Shown: piece by piece, positions 45,143 to 54,439 of the stretch
Layout: each line of letters begins with the position of its first letter
Numbering within the stretch: the stretch's first letter is position 1
Assembly (NCBI GenBank): GCA_029204045.2
Contig: CM055061.1
Location: 46,772,977-46,836,976 of the forward strand
DNA length: 64,000 bases
Direction: 5' to 3'
Source of the DNA: Tillandsia leiboldiana
Taxonomy: Eukaryota; Streptophyta; Magnoliopsida; Poales; Bromeliaceae
Notes under the pieces: generated by a model
The model's input: the letters and a program-made list of their open reading frames with translations, nothing else
Told to the model about the DNA's origin: nothing
Databases searched by the model: none
Translations under genes and position numbers: made by a program

Positions 45143-48100
45143 TGTGATGACCCGGATCTCCGCGAAGGTCTTACAGAGTGAATTGTGGCTTCTGGAGGCC
45201 TACGATGTGTGTTGGAGATGGCTGCGCGCAAATCGGACCTCAGAATTGAACCCAGCGTGAAATTTTGATTAAGAATATCTGTCCGGATGCCTTCGACAAA
45301 TTTTAGAAGTGGAATTTGGCAAAAATGATATCGGATTTGGACTTAGCACACGAAAACGATGAAAATGAACTATTTACATGTATTTTTCGGAGCCCGGATG
45401 CCAAAACACAGATTTCGAGGCTTGGTTACTGTTCCGACGGCCGGCGGGCAGCACTAGCAGCACGGGCAGGCGGCGGAGCGGTGGCAGGCAGGCCGGTTCA
45501 CGATACTTGAGCGTGCATCGGGACCAGCGGACTTCGGCGGGACACGTGATGCGCGCGGATTGGGCGGTCAATGGGTGTGACTCGAGCCGGGCGCGGTGCA
45601 CCGTGGACCTTGCAAGGCCACGTGGCGCTCGCCCATTGGCGGGGGCAGCAACCCGGGTGGCCCAGCGTGGACCGCGGCGCGTACACCCCGCCGTGGACCG
45701 CGTTGCCACACGGCGCGCCGCAATTGGCGGGCGCGCGTGCACCAGGCGCGCGGGGCGAGGAGCGGGTGACATGGCACGCCGAGAGGGATTCGGGCACGCA
45801 CAGTAATGGGCTTGGGCCGGATTCGGGTGCCCGAATCTAAACCCCTTCCTTGGTGGGCTTGGGATATAAATAGCCATTTGGGGTTTCGTTTGTGGCCTTT
45901 TCCTTCGAGCTCTTCGGCCAATTTTCGACAGGGAGCGTGGTCTGCGAGTCTTCTTCGATATTTGGGATCTCAGGAATTTTTGGGAGTCGTGCCTTCTGCG
46001 TTCTTCTCGACATCACGAGCTTCGACGCGCCTTCGATACCGAGTTTTTTTGTCGACGCTTTTTCCGCGAGCTCCCCAGGGCTGAAGGAAAGGAGTTTTTG
46101 GCTGATTTTTGCGGCATCGGTTTCATGAGAGGTAGATATTCGCTTTTTGTGTTTTCCGATTCTCTCAGTTTTGGGTTTTTATTGGAGTTTCTGGAACATC
46201 TTTGAACCCCTTTCCTGCTGGTGGTTTTTCTGGACAGCGGAGGCTTGTCGGATTTTTATCTCTGTGCTCGGTTATCGGATTTCGATATGTGAGGACTCGA
46301 TCGACATTTACTCTTCGCGAGGATCGCCGCCATATTTTTATTGGAATTTTTGGAGATAATCTCGTAGGTGGTATTTAAGCATTTTCTGGATTGATTTTAT
46401 AGCAGCGTTGTGATTGTGGGAAATGATGATTATCGCGATGTTTGGACCCTATCTTTATACCCAGGAGGAGTTTTCTGGAATTCTTGGACTCGTTGGAATC
46501 GTGGGAATCTGAGGATTATCCCCATTCAGTTTCAGCCATTTGGATCTTGGTTTGACGCGCGCTTCAGGTGGGTTGCTTCGTCTCCAAAATCGGTGGTCTA
46601 TTCATTAATTCTATCGTGTAGTAAATCATGGATGATTGTTAGATGTGTTAGGAAGAATGTTAGATATAGAGAGGATGTTCTCGTGTTGTTATCATGATCA
46701 TGTTGATGTATGCTTCCTATCTGTGTTAACTTAAATACCACTATTGAAACTTGACCTAGCACCCTGTCATATATTGCATGTGTAACCAGACTAGTAGAAA
46801 ACTCTCACTTGGGCTAGGTTTATTTTATGTTTTAGACATCCACACTTTACTCCCTATCCCTGGACATAGTATTTTCCTCGCCCGGGTAGTGGACTGAGTG
46901 GTCGGGATTTCTCTTAGTGTGGGATGCATGTTACACTCGTGCTTAGGGGCAGAGTGGAGTCTGGTAGATGTAGCTGGTCTTATATCTGTGGCGGGAGCCG
47001 TTTGGGTAAACGGTGGTCCCGGAATGTCGTGTTTCTCTGTTTTACGTGTCGCCACTGTGTTAGTGGCAGTTGTATACCAGTTATAGCAGGACCTTAAACC
47101 CAGAACCTTTTTTGGACGCACATGATTTTAGTCAACCAATATTTTTCTTCCAAACTTCGAAGGGTCGCCGGAGTCTGTTCTTGTTTGATTGGATGAAGGC
47201 ATTAGCCCTTCGGGGTTTGGGAATAAAACTTGTTTTCTAACAGTTTTTCCTAAAAGAACTAAAAATCATTAAAAATGGGCTTTCCTCAAATCAAGATGGT
47301 TTTTCAAAAAGGAACTACTTTTAGTCCTCACCCCGCGTGGGTTGAGTGAAAAATGATTTTCAGTAATAAATGTCACATTTTTCCTGTAAACTTCCCCACT
47401 CGAGAGGATTCGAGTGGTTTGGGTTCTAAGGGCTGCCTTTTTCTTTGGGTCGAGAACAACGAGAGGCTATGCCTAGAGCCTGTTCTTGTTTGATTTGGGT
47501 TGTAGGTTCTAGTCTTTCGGGGTTCCCGGACCCTTCATTGTTGTCGGCTGTAGGGTATACCCAGCTAGTGAGTTTGCTTATTGAGTTGATGTTCCTATTT
47601 GGGGAGCCATTTGGTTGACAGTGGTCCCGACTATTCGAGTGGTTCCTGTTAGTGAGTTAGAGAGGTGATTTGGGTACTGTCGATCTTGTTGATCGTGGAT
47701 TGGACTATAGCTTGTATGAGCCATATTGAGCTCGACAGAGATGCGCGGATACTTTCCTCGGTGGGGTCACGACCCTCGATTGCCACTCCGGAGTTGGGCC
47801 TGTTACTTTACTATCGCGACTTGTCGACGCAGTCCCTCTGGCTGGGCCAGTTTTGGCAGTCACGGACGCCCTACGTAAGTCCAGTCCTCCGTGGATGTAA
47901 TGGCAGTAGGTAGGCGCAGGTTTGACTGGACCCCATGTGGCAGTCAGTGTAGATTGGGTGACTGTATTTTGAGAGTTAGTAGATGCATCATGTTTCCATC
48001 TGTATCACTCCTTGAGCATTTAGATAGAGGCATACTAGCTGTAGAGTTATTTTCCAGCCGTTTTCCTTTCAGTATTGCATTTGTTACTTTATGCCTCTAG

Positions 48101-48596
48101 TAGACTTAGTGGGCAGACCGTCGGGCTTGGGGGCGGTACCCACTGAGAACTACTGTGGGATGTAGTTCTCACACATACTGTGGTGATTTTTCCCCTGGGA
48201 CCTCTTCTCCTGTTACTGCTGCTCCTGTTGCTGATCTTGCTGATCGAGGTAAGGGAGTCGCAAGCTAGATCCCTACCAGTCTTCTTCCAGAGAGAGTAGT
48301 TGTACCCCTTTTGGTGATGTACTAGTACTGTTAGTGATTTTGGGATTGTATCATATACATTTTACTTTTGAGAGTTTTAGTTTTTGGAGAGACTTATGTT
48401 TTGTGAGGACCTGGCATGTACTATTTGAGGAGTTGTATATATTTATTTCAGTAGTTTACTTTTCAGCTTTGATATCTGTATAGCTATAGTATCCGTCTTT
48501 TTTGCAGGTTAGACGCTTCGTCTATACGGGGTTTTCCGTATGGGCGGCGGATCTGTTGGTGGGCCCGGGTCGCAGTTTCGACCCCGGGGCGTGACA
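45143..48596 (+). repeat. 3' LTR of O
   Basis: 3454 bases, TGTGATGACCCGG to GGGGCGTGACA. TATAAATA at 45865-45872 marks the promoter. Two copies of the CTTGTTTGATT motif lie at 47177-47191 and 47482-47496. The segment around 48100-48590 is the complement of the inner ends of LTR_A and LTR_B, so O, G1 and G2 belong to related families. No gene. Confidence 0.88.
45865..45872 (+). promoter_or_regulatory. TATA box of O 3' LTR
   Basis: GGGATATAAATAGCC, followed about 30 bases on by a probable start region. The imperfect palindrome ATTCGGGTGCCCGAAT lies just upstream. The 5' LTR copy has lost this TATA segment. Confidence 0.7.
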
Positions 48597-48601
48597 GCGG
48601 C

Positions 48602-49329
48602 AGCGCCTGGCTGCGCGCGGCGCATCTCCTCGGCGGCGCGCGGCCTGCGGTGGCAGCGTGCGGCGGTGGCCCGGCTAGGGCGTCGAGCGGCGGCGGCGGC
48701 TCGGCTAGGGCATCGAGCGCCGGCGGCGACGCCGGCTCGGCTAGGGCATCGAGCGCCGGCGGAGCCACCGTCGACTATCCTTAACCAATCCCGCCGAAAA
48801 ACCCAAAAACTCTAACAAAAACCTCCTCGAACAAAACCCAAGAACGAAGGCAACCGAAAACATCAACGAATGTCAATCAAGAACGAAACCCAACGATCAA
48901 AACCAATGAACGAAAACCTATGATCAAAACCAACGAACGAAAACCTACGATCAAAACCAACGAACGAACCAACGATCAAAACGATAAAAGAGGATTAACG
49001 ATCGCTAACCTTGCTTCGACGAAAAAGATAACGCGATCCCGATCTACGCAGACGGTGGTGTTTCTGGATCCGCTCCCCGGTATTGGCGACGCTTCCGGTT
49101 TCGATCTTCGGCACGCACGGTGAGGATGAAGAAAGAAGAGGCGGTCTTTTTCCCAAAACAATTAGGATTATTTATTATTTAATTATTATTTTCGTTGTAC
49201 GTACAAGTAAAACCAAAATCCGGTATTTAAAATCAAAAGGGATTTTTCCACGACTTCCTTGATAAGCGTGACGATTCTCCGAAACACCCCATACCCGCTA
49301 GCACGGATCCCGATGCATTGACAACACCT
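48602..49329. other. Non-retroelement flank, possible 5' exon and intron on minus strand
   Basis: 48602-48770 is GC-rich repeat like 200-500. 48893-48983 has about three copies of a 27-bp unit GATCAAAACCAACGAACGAAAACCTAC. On the minus strand 49140-49010 looks like a plant 5' leader (Cys/Ser-type pyrimidine-rich start, then CGAAGCAAG followed by GTTAGCGATCG, a possible splice donor). No protein was recognised. The last five bases, CACCT, are the copia2 target. Confidence 0.35.
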
Positions 49330-50675
49330 TGTTGGGTTATATGTAATACGGATCTAAATAGGGGAAAAAAACACCTAGAGGGGGGTGAATAGGTGTAAAC
49401 GTATAAACACTCAAAAAATCGTTGCGATAAAACCCAATGCGGAAATAAAAATAATACGCAAGATTTTTACGTGGAAAACTCCATCACCGGAGTAAAAAAC
49501 CACGGGACCGATAACACGGCAGAAATCCACTAGAATTAAAACACGTACAAGGTGATTTACCGTACACACTTACGACTCAACCTTTTCCATACGCTCCTAG
49601 AGGATCTTCTCCGCTCGCTCCCCGACGCTTCTCGAATCCACGATCTGCGCCCAACGCCGAATCCACGGCGTCCAACGTCGAATCCACGACGTCCGACCGA
49701 ATCCACGGTCTTCACCCAATAGCACCCTTCGAATCCACGAACGTGCCTCGCTCCGAATCCACGAGAGCGGTTGAACCTTGAATCCACAAGGACACGCGAA
49801 TCCACGCGCCGATTTTTGGGGTAAATCGTTGTTTTGGGTGGTGATGATCCGCCGAATACTTAGATCAAAGATAGATCGGAAATACCATCTAAGTATTCAT
49901 TAGTTTGATTCAACTCGAGATGTGAGTATGAAAACCTAGAATCAAACTAATCAATATAGATGAAGAAACATAGAGTATTCTCTAATGATTTCCTTTCTTC
50001 TCTATATGTGGATCTATAGCCGTATAAAATGATATATGAAAATGACGGCTATAAGACTATGTGGATTAACCCTAGAAAAAGAGTCATAGGGTCTATTTAT
50101 AGGTTAGAAACCCTAGGAAGGAGATAAGAATCAAAAACCTAACATTTCTGGAAATTTTACGGACGGCGATCCGGATCGGACTAGCTGTGATCCGGATCGT
50201 CGTAACGAGTCAGCCAGTTCCAGAAAAACGAAGGTTCGGGATCCGGATCGAAGTGCATGATCCGGATCGTTCATACAGTTTACCAAACATCAACGTTCGG
50301 GATCCGGATTGCGAAGCATGATCCGGATCGTTCAAGGAAAATGGTAAACTCACTGTTCGGGATCCGGATCAAGAGACTACGATCCGGATTGAACTAGTGT
50401 ATGAACGAACCACCTTCGGGATCCGGATCGAACAACCTGATCCGGATCCTGAACATGTCCCAAGTCCAGTTTTTGATTTTTATGCAATGAAGGATTCTTC
50501 CAAGTGTTTCTACACTACAAGAAGTATTCGGATCACACAAAATCTTTAGTTAAACATACCTGATCCTTTTGAATTCTTCTTTCTTGAGATTGAGTTAAAT
50601 GATCCAACTTTCTTCACCTTCAATCTTCAAGACTTGAGACTTTCACGAAACTACGCCAACTCAAATTCCGTAACA
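49330..50675 (-). repeat. copia2 3' LTR
   Basis: TGTTGGGTTATATGTAATAC to AAATTCCGTAACA. TATA at 50094-50101, palindrome pairs at 50168-50449, hairpin array at about 49630-49810. The frame at 49557-49805 is a shadow of the hairpin array. Confidence 0.97.
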
Positions 50676-51348
50676 ATCTCCCCCTTTGGCGGTTTCGTGA
50701 CAAAACACAGATCCACTAAAGAAAATTCAAAAAGATATTTTTGTTGCTATCACCATACAACAAAAATTTACAATGGAGATCCAAAAATTTAAAAACATGA
50801 GATAAACTCCTAAAACAGACTCTAGACTTAGACATCTGTACTCTCTGCACAAAGAAATCATTCTTGACAAAAAGAGATCGTTAGATACCTCAAGAATATT
50901 TAGCATATAAAACCTAGTACAGAGATAGAGTTTATCTAATCATCACGACATTTGAGAAATCAGATATGTAAGAGAATCATAGTCAAACACCAACATATCT
51001 TCTATGCAACTAAAAATCAAATGTCACAAAATGTTAGTCCAAAATCAACTTGTTAGTTATATTACATGCCCAAATAGTTAGTCTTATAGTTAGTCGAGAC
51101 ATGCAACAGTAGGGACATGCAACAAATCATACTTACCTTGATATATCATCATTCATTGTTCATTGTTCAAATCATTGTTCTAAACTCTCTCCCCCTTTTT
51201 GTCACAAATAAAGCCAAAGATTACAGAAGTGGAGAGAATGGTTAACAGTTTAAGTTCGAGAACTAAAAACTCAAATTAAAACTTAAAAACCTGCACAACA
51301 GAAGGATTTAAGCATATGCATAATAAACAGAAATTAGAAGGATACGGA
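50676..51348 (-). other. copia2 3' untranslated region with two polypurine tracts
   Basis: PPT1 (CCAAAGGGGGAGAT, complement of 50676-50688) adjoins the 3' LTR. A second run, CAAAAAGGGGGAGAGAG (complement of 51185-51201), lies about 500 bases upstream. Both sit next to a TTTTGTGAC or TTTGTCACG motif, which suggests a duplicated block. The copies in copia1 are at 13534-13546 and 14051-14067. No other content was seen. Confidence 0.7.
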
Positions 51349-52803
51349 TTATTCAGACTCGTCTGAACTGATACAGCCGAGGATTTGGAAAATCTTCTTT
51401 ATTCGCTTGTTCATTGCTGATTGATTTTTATTTACCTTCTTTATTTCTTCCTTTACCTCAATTAGTTCATTTGATATACGTTCTTGCTCGTTGGAGAGCC
51501 TTTGCTGTTCTTTATAGATTGAGGTAACAGATGCATCATCATCAGAAGTTGATTGTGGTGCTTCTTGTGCCGGAGGTGCTGGTTGAACTGGAGGAGCTGC
51601 TGCCGGTGCAGAGGTTGTTGCTTGTTGTCGTTGTTCTCGTTGCCGGTGAAGAGGTATGAAAGGTTCATCTGGCTTCGTCGAAAGAGACTTTACAATTGTT
51701 GTGTCATTGATCGTTCCTAGACTGTGCAGATAGGAACTCGCATTTGTGTCAGCTTTAAATTTGCGAAGAATGCGCATGATGATCATTGGAAAAGGTAGTC
51801 TCTCTGACGGATGAGCTTGCTCCACATATCGTGCCATCCTTGACCAGATGACGTAGGGAATGTTTAAGTTAGCTCCCATTGCAGCTGCGGGGTTTCCAAG
51901 TAGATAAAGGAATATCATTCTTTCCCACCGAAGAACCTTTGTGTTCATGTTTGGAATAATATTGTAACAAACAATAAGATTTAAGATGCGGTACTCTGGT
52001 CGTAGTTCTTTCGAGAAAACGGAGTTTCCTGTCGACCGAGTATTTGGAACACAGATTCCATCAACTACCACTCTCCAGGAGAAGGTGTTGAAAGCTTGAT
52101 TCTTCAGGTAATGAGTGCCATCGGCTCGGGCGTCCATCCCTAGTACTTCACCAATTAGCTGAGGCGTTACTTTGATTCTGACATTCTTGACTAATGTTTG
52201 AAAATCCCGACGCCCGCTTTCCTGATCAACTAGATAGCAGGCATTCTGATAAAACATCCTTACTGAGTGAAGACAATACCCAGTGGTCTCCGGGAACTCG
52301 CAAATGGAAGCAAGACCTCTCTGGTCAAACAAAGTCCCAAACGTCTGAGAACGCTGCTTTAAGGCTTTTACATCAACATGCCTTTCTCCAATGCATTCTC
52401 TGTTTTCAAAATCCTTTATTCTGGCCGAGCTGACGAAGTCTTGTGCAGGTGCTTGGCCAGCAGCTGGTTGCTCAATGGTGATTCCTCGAGCACTTCCTCT
52501 CTTGCGAGCAACACTTTTTCTTCTTGTCTTCCCAGAAGTTTCTTCCATTGGAGCTTTCCCTTTTTCAGCAGCAGTAGGCGGAGCCTTCGATGTTTCCGCA
52601 GGCGCTTTTCCCTTTGAAGCAGTGGGAACAGTCGTTGCTTCAACTTGCAGTTCATCCCAGTCAATTGATTCCGTTTCAGATTCTGTATCGGAATCATCTT
52701 TAGCTTTCTTCGCTTTCTTAGCCTTCTTAGCCCTCTTGGGCTTGACGGTGTCTCTTGTATGAACCATAGCCGCAAGTAGAAAGACAATCCAAGTGATCAC
52801 CAT
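51349..52803 (-). CDS. copia2 env-like protein, 484 aa, intact
   Basis: The ORF starts with a hydrophobic segment VITWIVFLLAAMV (residues 2-14), then a Lys-rich stretch, an acidic SETESIDWDELQVE region and a basic linker. The core (about 125-360; GLASICEFPE, VRMFYQNACYL, VTPQLIGEVLGM, RWERMIFLYLL, NIPYVIWSRMARY) resembles the domain catalogued as putative plant transposon protein (Transposase_32 type), often found as the extra ORF of SIRE/Maximus elements. After a Pro/Ala/Gln linker it ends in a heptad-like coiled coil (about 425-475). It lies between pol and the 3' LTR, where a retroviral env would be, but I see no surface-glycoprotein or fusion features. Function is unknown. An in-frame second Met follows (MVHTR). 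Confidence 0.82.
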   Translation of the reverse strand: MVITWIVFLLAAMVHTRDTVKPKRAKKAKKAKKAKDDSDTESETESIDWDELQVEATTVPTASKGKAPAETSKAPPTAAEKGKAPMEETSGKTRRKSVARKRGSARGITIEQPAAGQAPAQDFVSSARIKDFENRECIGERHVDVKALKQRSQTFGTLFDQRGLASICEFPETTGYCLHSVRMFYQNACYLVDQESGRRDFQTLVKNVRIKVTPQLIGEVLGMDARADGTHYLKNQAFNTFSWRVVVDGICVPNTRSTGNSVFSKELRPEYRILNLIVCYNIIPNMNTKVLRWERMIFLYLLGNPAAAMGANLNIPYVIWSRMARYVEQAHPSERLPFPMIIMRILRKFKADTNASSYLHSLGTINDTTIVKSLSTKPDEPFIPLHRQREQRQQATTSAPAAAPPVQPAPPAQEAPQSTSDDDASVTSIYKEQQRLSNEQERISNELIEVKEEIKKVNKNQSAMNKRIKKIFQILGCISSDESE

Positions 52804-53328
52804 TGCTAATGGTTTCTTGAGAAAAGGAATCCTGTGTAGACCAACTCAAGAACACAAAAATTCTTAGTTTTCAAAAATTGAAAAAATTGTACCCAAACAA
52901 TCATAATCATGTAGAGAGACTAAGAATCAAATTAGTTTTGCAAAAGGACTTTTAAAAATAGATCAATTGCATGATTTTCGAAAATCCTTATTATATGCCC
53001 TAAAACCGAAATTTTAGAAATCAAAGCCTAAAAATCCGTTAATCAGGAGAATACCTAGCATATAATCAAAACTAATCTACCCAGAGTTCTTATTTCAAAA
53101 GAAATTTGATCAAAAACCATCCACAAACAAAGTTGATCCAAGAAATTCATCACGTTTGAGGAGGAAAAGAGAAAAACGGTGAAAAACCGAGATTTTGATC
53201 AATAAAACTTACTTGGAGTTGAAGAACCTGAGTTTGAAAGCTTCCAGGAAGGATGAAATCTAGAGAGAGAGGCTCTGGAAACTTTGGAACAAAAGATTGG
53301 AGTAAAGAAATCAAAAACCCCTTTCATT
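52804..53328 (-). other. Leader region between env-like ORF and putative promoter
   Basis: AT-rich non-coding sequence, nearly collinear with 15116-15648 of copia1. It would be the 5' leader of an env-like transcript if the promoter at 53329-53500 is real. It contains a GAGAGAGAG run near 53265 (minus strand). Nothing else was seen. Confidence 0.5.
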
Positions 53329-53500
53329 CCATATAAAACCTAGCCGCGATCCGGATCAGTTCATAACTGCGATCCGGATCGGCTACCCGCAGTAAGAAAC
53401 TGCGTTCGGGATCCGGATCGGCAGATACAATCCGGATCGTCAGCCCGCAGAAGAATTCCTGCGTTCGGGATCCGGATCATCTAGCCCGATCCGGATCGGC
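53329..53500 (-). promoter_or_regulatory. Putative internal promoter for the env-like ORF (copia2)
   Basis: Three pairs of GATCCGGATC-like palindromes, each pair about 20-25 bases apart, run from 53347 to 53500 and are followed on the minus strand by a TATA-like TTTTATATGG (complement of 53331-53338). The same pairs upstream of TATA form the U3 part of the LTR (59866-60147). The env-like start codon is about 530 bases downstream. Promoter activity is inferred. Confidence 0.45.
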
Positions 53501-54439
53501 CCCAACTTTTTCTTTAGAAAATTTCAGAGAAATTCAAGAAAAACCAGAAAAAGATTGTAAGCACAAATGTGTATCAACTTTAAACAAAAATCATCGTTTC
53601 ATACAACAAGAATTAGATTATGCCAAATCTATCAATAATATCCAAAAATGAAACGAAAATTTACAAAAATTAAATCCCTTAAAGTTGAACACCTTCAATC
53701 ACATCTAACTTGATCTTATGAGTAATGCCTTTATCAAATCATCAATTCAGTAAAGAAAATGAAATACAAAGATCAATAGATGTTTGAAATCCCAAATATA
53801 ATAGATAATGTATCTAGACAATCTGTTGAAGAGAGTGGCTCTTTGAGCATCTTTCATTAAAAACCCACCTTATACCAACCTTGAAATTTGACAGAGTCAA
53901 GTATTTCAACATGCATTTTACTTATTCAAAAATTTGAACAACCATGCTTGGTATACATGTGGTAGCTGCACACAATACTCGGACGACCGAGGTGGTAGCT
54001 CTTTCCTCCATGTGGTGGTAGTTTTCACACTCCTCATTGGGATGTAACTCTTTCCACATCTTTTGAGCATTTTACCTTTTCTAAGACTCCCCCTCAATTG
54101 GCTATCAATTATTTAAGATATAAAGTATTCAACCAAATATTGATCTCGATTTCATACTCGACTAAGCAGTCAAATAAGATAATGACTATACCAAGAGATC
54201 ATAGAGAGAGAGAAATTGACTTTGATCACTTTAGAAGATGATTTAATTAACATAAATGATCATTGCAACAGTGAAATATTATGATGGCAAAAGCATAATA
54301 AATTTCTAAATGTGCGAAAAGATGCAATTAAAGTCAATTATGATCTATGCTCAATTTATGTCCTATGTACAAACATAGATAATGAACAAAACAAAAACAA
54401 ATACAAAACCTATCCTAAGCAAAGTTTTCAAAAAGAAGA
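53501..54439 (-). other. Conserved non-coding spacer between pol and env-like ORF
   Basis: AT-rich, without open frames. 53935-54050 is almost identical to 16195-16310 of copia1 and contains GGTGGTAG repeats. A copia-type polypurine run AATTGAGGGGGAGTC (complement of 54085-54099) lies about 340 bases after the pol stop. Confidence 0.6.

Larger units (their letters stand above)
508..48596 (+). mobile_element. Outer Ty3/gypsy element O (non-autonomous, heavily nested)
   Basis: The left end reads TATGATGACCCGG at 508 and the right end reads CCCCGGGGCGTGACA at 48596. The five bases on each side, 503-507 and 48597-48601, are both GCGGC, as for a 5-bp target duplication; the flank is GC-rich, so the match alone is weak. 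Parts of O itself are 508-1372 (5' LTR start), 29670-30387 and 43995-45142 (gag, partial protease, 3' untranslated region) and 45143-48596 (3' LTR). Everything else is later insertions. No RT, RNase H or integrase was found in O. Confidence 0.7.

Noticed and set aside
51349..52803. True retroviral envelope glycoprotein
   Set aside because: No signal-cleavage, furin or fusion-peptide features, and the core resembles a plant transposon-associated domain. Position alone suggests env.
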